From Mycoplasma sp. 1018B (GTDB taxonomy: Bacteria > Bacillota_I > Bacilli_A > Mycoplasmatales > Metamycoplasmataceae), in contig NZ_CP102084.1 in NCBI RefSeq assembly GCF_024582675.1, positions 496,001 to 560,000 of the forward strand: a stretch of DNA of 64,000 nucleotides. Reading direction: 5' to 3'. Below, one piece after another: positions 36,663 through 46,289 of this stretch (position 1 is the stretch's first letter; each line of letters begins with the position of its first letter). The notes beneath the pieces are model-generated. The model was not told the origin of the DNA, made no database searches, and saw only the letters and a program-made list of their open reading frames with translations. The position numbers and the translations under genes were made by a program.

Positions 36663-38245
36663 TATTTATTTTCTAATCATTTTTCTGGTATTGATAAATG
36701 CTCGTTAGGATTATAATTAGGAATACTATTAATTATTTTATTTACAATTTGAATTAAAGCTTGAGTTAATTCTAATCTAATTTCATCATTTAAAGCATTA
36801 TTATTTGCTTTAATTTTTTTAGCTAAATCATCGCCTTGAGCTGTTTCACTCATAAATTTAATAATTTCTATTTTAAAATTTTTAATTTCGTTTAACGGAA
36901 TAGGATTAATTAATTTTTCTTTAATACTTAATAAAATTGCTACTTGTACCATTTGAGATAATGGTGAGTATTGCTCTTGTTTTAAAAATTCGTAAACTTT
37001 AGCTCCATGATTTAAAATATTTTTTGTAGATTCATCTAAATCAGAACCAAATTGAGCAAAAGCTAACATTTCATTATACTGAGCTAATTCTAATTTTAAG
37101 GATGAAGAAACCTCTTTGATGGCTTTAATTTGTGCACTCGAACCTACCCGACTAACAGAAAAACCCACATCAACTGCCGGTCTTTGACCTGAATTAAATA
37201 ATGATTCTTTAGTAAAAATTTGTCCATCGGTAATAGAAATAACATTTGTTGGAATGTAAGCTGAAATATCACCTTGTTGTGTTTCAACAATTGGTAAAGC
37301 AGTAATAGAACCGCCACCATATTCAGCTGTAACCCTAGCTGCTCTTTCTAACAATTGTGAATGTAAGTAAAACACATCGCCTGGATAAGCTTCTCTGCCT
37401 GGAGGTCTTCTTAATAATAATGATAATGTTCTATAAGCAACTGCATGTTTTGATAAATCATCATAAACAATTAATACATCTTCACCTTTTGACATTCATT
37501 CTTCAGCAATTGTTACTCCTGCATAAGGAGCTATATATTGTTGCGGAGCTAATTCACTCGCTCCTGAAACAACCACTGTTGTATATGCCATTGCGCCTTT
37601 ATCTTTTAATTTTTGTACTATTTGTGCAATAGTAGAATTTTTTTGTCCTATGGCAACATAAACGCATTTAACATTTTTACCTTTTTGATTAATAATTGTA
37701 TCTATTGCTATAGCACTTTTGCCAGTTTGTCTATCACCAATAATTAATTCTCTTTGTCCTTTACCAATAGGAATCATTGAATCAATTGCTAAAATACCAG
37801 TTGAAAGAGGTTGATTAACTTCTTTTCTGGTCATAACTCCGGGAGCGACTTTAAAAATTTCACTATATTTATCAGTTTCAATTTTACCTTTACCATCTAT
37901 TGGTTGACCTAAAGAATCTATAACTCTACCAACTAAAGCATTACCAACAGGCACAGAAATAACTTCTCCAGTACATTTACATTCGTCACCTTCTGCAAGG
38001 CTATTAGCATCACCAAAAATAGCCACACCTATAACTTCTTCTTCAAGATTTAAAACTAAACCATAAATATCATTTTTAAAAGTTATGATTTCACCATTCT
38101 TTGCTTGTTCTAAACCACTAACTAGTGCTATTCCATCTCCAATAGTAACAATATGGCCTATTTCTGAATGATCAATTTTTGAGGCGTTAAAACGTTTAAT
38201 TCTATCTTTGATAATAGCTGAAATATCATGGATTGAATTAGCCAT
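36662..38245 (-). CDS. atpA: ATP synthase alpha subunit
   Basis: A 527-residue protein joined across UGA-Trp at 37496-37498: [33 protein letters not shown] (P-loop), [48 protein letters not shown]-type core, and the ISITDGQIF signature. It is the non-catalytic nucleotide-binding subunit of F1. It overlaps atpH by 8 bp. Confidence 0.98.
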
Positions 38246-38801
38246 CTATTCCTCCTTCATTTTTTTGTTTCATTAAATTTGTCAATTGATTTAATTTAGA
38301 ACCAATTGAATTTTCAATTATGTAACTATCCATTCTGATTTTAAAACCACTAATTATATTAGGATCAATTTTGTTTTCTATGTCAAATAAACAGTTATAA
38401 TCTTTTTCTAATTTTTCTTTAATTAAATTTAACTTTTCTTCACTAATAGGAAAAGCGCTATAAATTTTAGCAAATTTAATATTTAAATGATTATTTACTA
38501 ATTTTAAATAAGTACTTATGATTCTTTGCAAATGATTTATAGCCTTATGTTCTACAACTACTTTAAGAAAATCTTTAGTAATTTGATTTTTTTGAAAATC
38601 AGCAAAAATATTATCAATATATTGATATTTTTGATCAAAAGTTTTTTCGTTATCTCTAAGATAATTAATAAAACTTTTGTCTTTTTTAATTTCTTTATAT
38701 AAACTCGTTATTAATAAAGATGTTTCATGTGCTACTTGCATTTCCATTGATAATTCATACAATGCAAGTGCATAAGCTTCTAAATTAGCTTTTTTAAACA
38801 T
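38238..38801 (-). CDS. atpH: ATP synthase delta subunit
   Basis: A 187-residue OSCP-like protein: [11 protein letters not shown] near the start and [26 protein letters not shown] near the end match the delta family (VxGGxxIxxGdxxiDxSv). It links F1 to the peripheral stalk and lies between atpF and atpA. Confidence 0.92.
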   Translation of the reverse strand: MFKKANLEAYALALYELSMEMQVAHETSLLITSLYKEIKKDKSFINYLRDNEKTFDQKYQYIDNIFADFQKNQITKDFLKVVVEHKAINHLQRIISTYLKLVNNHLNIKFAKIYSAFPISEEKLNLIKEKLEKDYNCLFDIENKIDPNIISGFKIRMDSYIIENSIGSKLNQLTNLMKQKNEGGIDG

Positions 38802-38803
38802 AT

Positions 38804-39400
38804 TTAAAATTTATCCTGTTTAAGAAACTCATTAATTATTTCATCTTCTATGTCTTTATTAACTGAGCCTTTTAAAATTTGTCTAGATAATTGACTTGCT
38901 ACCTCTGCAATTTGATTTCTAGTTTCATCTAAAAATTCTTCTTTTTGTTTTTTTACATCCATTCGAGCTTCTTCTATCATTCTTTTAGAAGTTTTTCTCG
39001 CATCTTCTATCATTTCTAAAGCTTGTTTGTTTGAACGATTTGTTCCTTCTTGAATAATACGAGCAGCTTCTTCTTGTGCTTGAGCTAATTTCAAATTAGC
39101 TTGATTTAATTGCTCTTGTGATTGCAATTTTAAATTTGTTGCACTATCAATATTATCTTGAATAAATTTTTGTCTTGCTTTAATAGCTTTGTTTATTGGT
39201 TTATGTGCTAAAAAATAAATTATTATTATTACTAAAATTAAAGCAATTAAAGTTGCTAACATCATTGGTCAAGAAGGAAAAATTTTTTCAAATTTTTCCT
39301 TTAATTCTTCGCTTAATGAAATGGAATTATTTGCTGTTTCTGCATTTGCCTGATTAGAAATTTCAGCTCAAACAGTTACTGTATTTAAAAAATTAGACAT
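38804..39400 (-). CDS. atpF: ATP synthase subunit b
   Basis: A 198-residue protein starting at ATG 39400, read through two UGA-Trp codons. A short N-terminal extracytoplasmic segment is followed by one membrane helix (MMLATLIALILVIIIIYFLA, about residues 46-65) and a long charged coiled-coil (QEQLNQANLKLAQAQEEAARII). It is the peripheral stalk. The N-terminal part resembles the lipoprotein-free mollicute b type rather than the very short E. coli N-terminus. Confidence 0.92.
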
Positions 39401-39415
39401 ATTTTTTAAATTATT

Positions 39416-39664
39416 TTAATTAAAAGCAAAAAGAATAATTAGGGCAATAACAAGAGAATAAATAGCAGCCGATTCAGCAACACCACTACCAATTAATAAC
39501 ATTGTACGAATTTTTGATTGTGCTTCAGGATTTCTACCAACAGCTTCTGCAGCTTTTCCAGCCGCTATTCCTTGCCCTAAACCCGTGCCAATAACACCAA
39601 TCATTGATAATCCAGCCGCTATTGCAACTAAACCTTTACCAATTTCACTAAAATTTTGTTCCAT
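39416..39664 (-). CDS. atpE: ATP synthase subunit c
   Basis: An 82-residue hairpin of two membrane helices with the glycine-rich first helix ([28 protein letters not shown]) and the RNPEAQ polar loop; the proton-binding acidic residue is Glu in [12 protein letters not shown]. The ATG at 39664 is preferred over an in-frame GTG two codons earlier because GGAG is correctly spaced for it. Confidence 0.96.
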   Translation of the reverse strand: MEQNFSEIGKGLVAIAAGLSMIGVIGTGLGQGIAAGKAAEAVGRNPEAQSKIRTMLLIGSGVAESAAIYSLVIALIILFAFN

Positions 39665-39680
39665 AATCACTCCTTAAAAT

Positions 39681-40433
39681 TTAATAAATATTTTGTTTTG
39701 TTAGAACAGTTTTTATTTTTGATTTTTTTTCTACTTTGGGTTCATCATCAATTTGGCTCGTTCAATAAACAACAGTTAAAGTTGAAAAAATTAATGCTTG
39801 AATAAGAGCTCCAAAAAGATCAAAATACATGTGTAAAAAAGGTGTAATAATTATTCCAAAGAAAAATAAATTATTTGCTTCTTGACCTGGTATTAATCTT
39901 CAAAGATAACCAAAAAATCAATAAACTAAAAATAAAATTGTTCCCCCTCCTACTATATTTCCAAAAATACGAAAACTTAAAGAAATTAGTGGGGCAAATT
40001 GTCCAATCACTTCAACAGGATTTAATAAATATTTTAGGAAAAATTTTCATTTTTGATGAATAATACCCACTACAAAAATTCCTAATCAACTAATTAAAGC
40101 CAAAGTTAAAGGGATTGAATACGAACTAACTATTGGTTCAACTCCTAATGGTGCTACCAAATTACCAATTAATAAAAATGTAGATAACCCAAATATATAT
40201 ATTCTCGAGCCTTTAATTTTACCCTGTGTTGTTTCATCAAACATATTATCAATAGTTGTTACATAACCTTCCATAATAATTAAAAAGGCACTAGGAGCTT
40301 TATTTGGTTTTGAAGTGCGTTTAATTTCAATAACTATAATCAAACCCAAAATCAAACAAATAATAACAGTTAAAAATAATGAAAATAATTGTGGATGATT
40401 TCACTTACTAAAATTTTCTGCGATTTTCTCCAT
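39681..40433 (-). CDS. atpB: ATP synthase subunit a
   Basis: A 250-residue membrane protein with several UGA-Trp codons. The conserved helix PLISLSFRIFGNIVGGGTIL has the essential Arg, and a second conserved helix follows (MYFDLFGALIQALIFSTLTVVY). It forms the proton half-channels with the c ring. The start lies 26 bp inside the 3' end of the upstream small membrane gene. Confidence 0.94.
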
Positions 40434-40863
40434 ATTTCTCCTTTCTATAAAATATTTTTTCAATCATAGGTCCAATAAAATAAGTCAATGGTAAAAGTGA
40501 TACTCCAATAATAAAACTTATTATATTAATAGGATAAAAGACCAGATTAAAAATTTTTTTTTCATAAATATTCACTGACTTAATATTTATAAGTAACATA
40601 ACTATAATAATTAATGAAGCAATTAAAAAAAGAAATAAAAAGCAAATAAACCATAAAAAATGGAATTTGCTTTTAGATCTTCTATTTAAAATACCCAAAT
40701 CTAAAAGTAAATCTTTTATTAAAAAAGATAAACAAGAGTATAAAATGCCAATTAATAATCCAATAAATGTTGCAAATTTATTTAGAGGATAAAAACAAAG
40801 GCTTATAAATATGCTTATAGTCGAGATAGTTAAATAAATTTTAAAAATTAAACTATTATTCAT
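40408..40863 (-). CDS. AtpI-like small membrane protein
   Basis: A 151-residue protein with about four hydrophobic segments (IYLTISTISIFISLCFY, FATFIGLLIGILYSCLSFLI, FLWFICFLFLFLIASLIIIV, FYPINIISFIIGVSLLPLTY) and basic loops. It is first in the atp operon and overlaps atpB by 26 bp, the position of atpI (subunit i). Sequence similarity to AtpI is too weak for me to see, so the call is mostly positional. AtpI assists c-ring assembly or Mg uptake in other bacteria. Confidence 0.65.
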   Translation of the reverse strand: MNNSLIFKIYLTISTISIFISLCFYPLNKFATFIGLLIGILYSCLSFLIKDLLLDLGILNRRSKSKFHFLWFICFLFLFLIASLIIIVMLLINIKSVNIYEKKIFNLVFYPINIISFIIGVSLLPLTYFIGPMIEKIFYRKEKYGENRRKF

Positions 40864-40930
40864 ATTTCTTTATTTTTTCTTTAATAAATGCTATTAAAAA
40901 AATTATGCTATTTCTAATAACATAATTCAA

Positions 40931-40936
40931 ATTATA
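40931..40936 (-). promoter_or_regulatory. Candidate -10 box of the atp operon
   Basis: TATAAT on the minus strand, 67 nt before the first ATG of the operon and just after the preceding terminator-like hairpin. Confidence 0.45.
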
Positions 40937-40945
40937 ATACTTTAA

Positions 40946-40998
40946 AAATAAGCTAAAAATATTTCTTAAGAAATAAAATTTAATTTTAAAGCTTATTT
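40946..40998 (-). terminator. Terminator of ffh-ywaF unit
   Basis: AAATAAGCT pairs with AGCTTATTT around an inner palindrome ATTTCTTAAGAAAT (40961-40974); T-rich on the minus strand. It overlaps the stop codon. Confidence 0.55.
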
Positions 40999-41899
40999 AT
41001 AGATTATTTCGATGAAATGAAAAATTTTTAATTGAATTTTTATAAAGTTTTCAATTAGTATTACTAATTCATTTAATAATAATTTTTTTATTAATAAAAT
41101 CTATATAAATATGACTTTGTAACAATCAAATTGCTATAAATAAAACCATATATAATAGAATACAAAACATAAACGTAAATAAATTAAAAGGTCAAAATGA
41201 TAAAGGTTTAATGAAATCTTTTAAAGTATTAAACTCATTTTTCCCCAAATAAAAATAATTTGATTTTCATTCAATTGGAATGTGTTTATTAGTATTAGTT
41301 ATAAAATTAATTAAAAACATTAATAATGCTAAAAAGAAAAATAGAGTTAAAGTAATAAATGTATCTTTAAATTGATAATTTTTAACATTAATAATTAATA
41401 AGAAAGTTGGTATTAATAAAACATATCAATGAGTAAATATATAATCTCAATAATAATAACTGTCCAATCCTATATTATTATTATGCATTTCGGGTAACAA
41501 TAATGCAGTAGTAGCTCCTAAAATTCCAATTGGTCCAAAATATCTTATTCAATGATTTTTATTTATAAGCATGCTAAAAGCGCAAAAAACTAATATCAAT
41601 CGACACAAATGTAAAGGAAAAATTTCTCACAAAAAAGGATATTTAACTAAAACTAATAAAACACTTCTTAAAATCACTCCTAATAATGTAATTAATCCAA
41701 ATAAACGTCAAAATAAAGTTAAATTTACATTAGAAATTTTTATTATTTTATTTTGATATGAACGATATATTAAATTTTTAAAAAATCACATTACTAAAGC
41801 TAAAAAAATACCTAAAAGTCCTATTATCAATAGAACTAATTTTGATAATGAATTAAAAGGTATGTTATTGCCATAAATAGAAAAAAAACTGTGTTTCAT
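40997..41899 (-). CDS. YwaF/TMEM164-like integral membrane protein
   Basis: A 300-residue protein that becomes visible only when its many UGA codons are read as Trp. About seven hydrophobic segments are spread along it. FPLHLCRLILVFCAFSM, NKNHWIRYFGPIGILGATTALLLPE and FTHWYVLLIPTFLLI resemble the YwaF (TIGR02206) family, which shares an acyltransferase-like HLC signature with TMEM164. Function in mollicutes is unknown; a lipid-modifying role is only a suggestion. ATG follows the restored ffh stop directly (TAAATG) and has an AGGTGG ribosome site. Confidence 0.75.
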
Positions 41900-43251
41900 T
41901 TAAAAACCACCTAATCCCATTTTTCCTAGATCGCCAAAATTGCCAGATTTGATTTTTTTGCCATTTCATTCATATTTTTAGACATATTTTCAAAATCATT
42001 AACTAATCTATTATATTCAAAAGCACTTCTTCCACTACCTTTGATAATTCTTTCTTTTCTGCCACTTTGTCTAAGTAATTTAGGATTCTTTCTTTCTTTT
42101 AAAGTCATAGAATTGATTAAAATTTCATAAGTTTTAAATTTTTCTTCTGCTTGTTCAATTTTATCATCGCTTATTTTATTAGCTAAACCAGGTATCATTT
42201 TAATTATTTTACTCATTTTGCCCATTTTACGCATTTGTGCTAAATTTTGCATTAAATCATCTAAATCAAATTTACCACTCATTATTTTGTTAACGGTATT
42301 TTTAGCTCCTTGTTCATCAAAAACTTCTTCAGCTTTTTCAATCAACGATAAAACATCGCCCATTCCTAAAATACGATCTGCCATTCTATCAGGATAAAAA
42401 AGATCTAAATTAGAAATTTTTTCCCCCGTTCCTATAAATTTAATTGGAATATTGAGCATTTTTGTTATGCTAAGTGCTGCTCCACCTCTAGCATCTGAAT
42501 CTAATTTTGTTATAATAGCCGCATTTAATTTTAGTTTTTCATTAAAAGTTTGAGCAACATTAAGAATATCTTGTCCACTCATGGCATCAGCCACAAATAA
42601 AATTTCGTGTGGTTTTGTTATATATTTTAAATCACTTAATTCTTGCATTAAATTTTCATCAATTGCTAAACGTCCGGCGGTATCAATAATAATTAAATCA
42701 TTTTTATTATTTTGTGCAAAAATTAAAGATTCTTTAACTATGTTTTGTGGTGTTTCTTGAATGCCTTTTTCAAAATAATCAACTTGAATACTTTTTGCTA
42801 AAGTAACTAATTGTTGTACTGCAGCTGGACGATAAATATCAGCAGCTACTAATAATGGTTTATTTACATAATTTTTTTTACGCAAAAAATATGCTAATTT
42901 AGCAGCAGCTGTTGTTTTACCTGATCCTTGTAGTCCAGTCATTAAAATAATAAAAGGACGGTGATGAATATTAATTTCTTGAACTTTTCCACCTAAAATA
43001 TCTTGTAATTCTTGATGAACTATTTTTATCATTTGTTGTGAAGCATTTAAAGAACCAACTAGAGAAGAATTTAATGCTTTCTCTTTTACATTTGCAATAA
43101 AATCTTTAACTACTTTTAAATTAACATCAGCTTCCAATAAAGCCATTTTAATTTCACGAGTAGTTTCTAAAATATCACTTTCATGAACAATACTTTTTTT
43201 AGCTATTTTAGCAATTGATTTTTGAATTCTATTTTCTAAAAAATTAAGCAT
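41900..43251 (-). CDS. ffh: Signal recognition particle protein Ffh, with a frame break near the C-terminus
   Basis: About 450 residues. NG domain: LMTGLQGSGKTTAAAKLAYFL (G1), DIYRPAAVQQL, IIDTAGRLAIDENLM, TKLDSDARGGAAL and the M domain with QMRKMGKMSKIIKMIPG, SGR...GSGRSAFEYNRLV (RNA binding). The open frame ends at 41926-41928 as MAKKSNLAILAI. Adding one A to the A7 run at 41953-41959 gives MAKKIKSGNFGDLGKMGLGGF, a glycine-rich end typical of Ffh, and a stop at 41900-41902. It targets membrane proteins with 4.5S RNA and FtsY. Confidence 0.95.
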
Positions 43252-43258
43252 ATTTCTC

Positions 43259-44057
43259 CTATTTTAAAATAATAGTATATAGTATACCAAAAATTTCATA
43301 ACCCATTTTTTGATATATTTTTCCAGCAATTTCGTTATGATAAAATAATACAGCTGTTTTATTTTTAGAAATAATAAAATTGGTTAAAGCTTTTGTTACT
43401 TTACTACCATATCCATTATTTCTATAATCAGATAAACAATATACTCCGCCGATAACTGCTGCTTTTTCTGTTCAAGCTGTAATTCCAGCATTAGCTATTA
43501 CAATATTTTTTTGAAATCTTTAATAATAAAATTGTTAGATATATTTTTTCAAATAGATTTAAAGCAACTTGATATTCTTTTTCTTTATTTTTATTTAAAT
43601 AATCAGCAAATTCAGTAATTAAATATTTGCTATCGATAATTTTTTTAACATCATTTTTTTTAGCTTTAACTACTTGCGAATCATCAAATTCAATTAATTT
43701 ATTACATTTGGCATAAAATTGTTTATTAATTTGAAATTTATTATTATTAAAAATATTTTTATGATGGTTAAACATTTGTTCGCTTATAGTTAAACGTTGA
43801 ATATTATATTTTTTTATAAGTTCTTCTAATTCATTTCAACTAAGATTATTTTCTGGATCATAAAATAATAAAGTATTACCAAAAATTAATAAATAAGCTA
43901 CTATTTTTTCATTAATTATCTTAATATAGCTTTTTATAAAATCATTCTCTAAACCAAACTCACAAATATCACCAATAATTAATAAATTACTTAAATGATT
44001 TTGATTTAATAAGTTTAATATCTTTTCTTTATCATTAGAAGTTGCTTTTTTAACCAT
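43259..44057 (-). CDS. GNAT-family N-acetyltransferase, interrupted by two frame breaks
   Basis: The first frame (ATG 44057 to 43491) gives an N-terminal domain (MVKKATSNDKEKILNLLNQN) but the acetyl-CoA-binding part lies in another frame: IVIANAGITAW, KAAVIGGVYCLSDYRNNGYGSKVTKALTNFI (motif A region) and YHNEIAGKIYQKMGYEIFG, stop TAG at 43259-43261. Adding one A at each of two A runs (43544-43549, A6; 43506-43512, A7) yields one 266-residue protein. The acceptor is unknown. Either a pseudogene or undercalled sequence. It precedes ffh, whose ribosome site overlaps its stop. Confidence 0.72.
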
Positions 44058-44063
44058 AAAAAA

Positions 44064-44069
44064 ATTATA
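44064..44069 (-). promoter_or_regulatory. -10 box of the GNAT-ffh unit, probably leaderless
   Basis: TATAAT followed by six T and then the ATG at 44057, the same spacing as at the DUF31 protease gene. Confidence 0.5.
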
Positions 44070-44083
44070 ATATAAATAAAAAT

Positions 44084-44100
44084 AATCCTTATAAAGGATT
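44084..44100 (-). terminator. Terminator of the rarA-tsaD operon
   Basis: AATCCTT pairs with AAGGATT (3-nt loop) followed on the minus strand by a T-rich run. Confidence 0.6.
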
Positions 44101-44106
44101 AATATA

Positions 44107-45036
44107 TTAATTTTCTTTTAATTTATAATAAGCACAACAAGCAATCATCGCGGCATTATCTGTAGCATATTTTAAATTTGGTATTACGCTTTTAGAACTT
44201 AATTTTAAAAACTCACTGCGCAATAAACTATTTGCGCTAACCCCTCCGGCTAGAACTAAAGATTCAAAAGAATATTTTTGCATTGCTAATTTGACTTTTG
44301 ATATTAAATAATTAACTGCTGTTTTTTGAAAAGAAACGGCTAATTTTGTTTCATCAAGTTTTTCTTTGCGATCAATGGAATTTTGATAAAGATTTATTAC
44401 CTGTGATTTAAGACCGCTGAAAGAAAAATCAAAATCGTTTTCAGTTTTAGGAATGGTTAATTTAATATAGTCTCCTGTATAATTTTGACTTAATTTATCG
44501 ATTATAGGGCCTCCAGGAAAACCTAAATTTAATTTAGTAGCCACCTTATCAAAAGTTTCTCCAACAGCATCATCTAAAGTTTCACCTATTATCATAAATT
44601 TATGAGCACTTTCTATATATAATAATTGCGTGTGTCCACCTGAAACTAATAAACATAAACTAGGATAATTTATTTGGCTTTCTATTGCGTTAGAATAAAA
44701 ATGACCTTCTAAATGATTAATAGGAATTAATGGTTTATTTAAAGTTAAACTTAAAGCATTAGCAAATAAAAAACCTATTTGTAAAGTTCCTATTAATCCT
44801 GGTTTTTCAGTATAAGCAATATAATCAATTGTTCTTAAATCAATCTTATTTTGTAAAATGGATTGAATTAAATTTATATTTTTAACATGTTCTCTTGATG
44901 ATAGTTCCGGAATAGTACCACCGAAAGTTTTAAAAAGATCAACTTGTGAAATAGTGATTAATTCAATAACTTTATTATCATCTAATATTGCTATTGAAGT
45001 ATCATCATGACTTGTTTCTATACCTAATATGCGCAT
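44107..45036 (-). CDS. tsaD: tRNA N6-threonylcarbamoyladenosine synthase TsaD
   Basis: A 309-residue ASKHA-fold protein: ILGIETSHDDTSIAIL, SSREHVKNINLI (metal-site His region), HLEGHFYSN (second His), CLLVSGGHTQLL, DAVGETFDKVATKL and VLAGGVSANSLLR. It transfers the threonylcarbamoyl group to A37 of ANN-decoding tRNAs with TsaB/TsaE/TsaC. It starts 1 nt after glyA and ends the operon. Confidence 0.97.
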   Translation of the reverse strand: MRILGIETSHDDTSIAILDDNKVIELITISQVDLFKTFGGTIPELSSREHVKNINLIQSILQNKIDLRTIDYIAYTEKPGLIGTLQIGFLFANALSLTLNKPLIPINHLEGHFYSNAIESQINYPSLCLLVSGGHTQLLYIESAHKFMIIGETLDDAVGETFDKVATKLNLGFPGGPIIDKLSQNYTGDYIKLTIPKTENDFDFSFSGLKSQVINLYQNSIDRKEKLDETKLAVSFQKTAVNYLISKVKLAMQKYSFESLVLAGGVSANSLLRSEFLKLSSKSVIPNLKYATDNAAMIACCAYYKLKEN

Positions 45037-45037
45037 T

Positions 45038-46282
45038 TTATAAATAATGTTTTTTAACAGGGAATTTTTTTGATCAAATTAAAATTTCTTTTTTTATCAT
45101 TTTAACCAAAATTCTATTTGTTAAAATTTCTTTTCCTGTTTTTAAAATTAAATCAATTAACTCTGCCAATCTTACTCATTCAGTAAAATTACGCGATGTC
45201 ATTGCGGGAGTACCTAGTCTTATACCAGAAGCAATTGTAGGACTTAATTCATCTTGTGGAACAGTATTTTTATTTACGGTAATATTAAAATGAGATAATA
45301 AATCTTCTGCTTCTTTACCTGTAATTCCATAACTTTTATAAACATTTATAATAAAAAGATGATTGTCCGTGCCATTTGATACAACAGTGACTCCTTTTTT
45401 TATAAAAGTATTAGCAAATAATTTAGCATTATTTATCACATTGTGTATATAAACTTTATAAGAAGGTTGTAGTGCTTCATAAAAAGCTACTGCTTTACCA
45501 GCTATTTGATGAACTAAAGGGCCACCTTGAAAACCAGGAAATACTCAACGATTCATTTTTTTGGCAATCTCATCATCATTTGTCATAAGAATAGCACCTC
45601 TAGCCCCTCTTAAAGTTTTATGAGTTGTAGAAGTAATTATATGAGCATAAGGAATAGGAGAAGGATGAGCCCCAGCAGCAATTAAACCTGCTATATGAGC
45701 AATATCAGCCATTAAATAAGCGCCGCATTCATCAGCTATTTCTCTGAATTTTTTAAAGTTAATAACTCTTGAATAAGCTGAATAACCAGTAATAATTACT
45801 TTCGGTTTTTCTTTTAAAGCTATTTCTTTAATTTTTTCATAATCTAAGAGCCCTTTTTCATTTGTTTCATAAGTTATAGCATTGAAAAATTTACCACTAA
45901 AAGTTATTTTATAACCGTGAGTTAAATGACCACCCGAACTTAAAGCTAAACCCATTATTTTATCTCCGGGTTCACATAATGTAGCTAAAGCAGCTGCATT
46001 TGCTGTAGATCCAGAATAAGGTTGAACATTAACATGTTTTACATCAAATAATTTTTGTAATCTCTCTTGTGCTATTTGTTCAATCATATCCACATATTCA
46101 CAACCACCATAATAGCGTTTTGTTGGATAACCTTCTGCATATTTATTGGTTAATATTGAGCCAGTGGCTTTTAAAACATCTTCACTTACATAATTTTCAC
46201 TAGCTATTAATTCAATATGTTTTTTTTGTCTTTTATTTTCTAATTTAATAATATTATCAATAATTCGATCTTTAATTTTCAT
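45038..46282 (-). CDS. glyA: Serine hydroxymethyltransferase
   Basis: A 414-residue PLP enzyme joined through UGA-Trp codons. Signatures: [78 protein letters not shown] (PLP lysine) and [14 protein letters not shown]. It makes glycine and methylene-tetrahydrofolate. Continuous with pheT upstream (7-nt gap) and tsaD downstream. Confidence 0.97.
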
Positions 46283-46289
46283 TTTTTCC

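Noticed and set aside
41571-41756. Plus-strand 61-residue basic frame
   Set aside because: It is antisense to the YwaF-like membrane gene, which is continuous with UGA as Trp and has a ribosome site.
41870-41900. Possible frame break at the YwaF-like gene start
   Set aside because: First suspected from the A-rich run, but aligning coordinates with the end of ffh shows eight A and an intact frame from the ATG at 41899.
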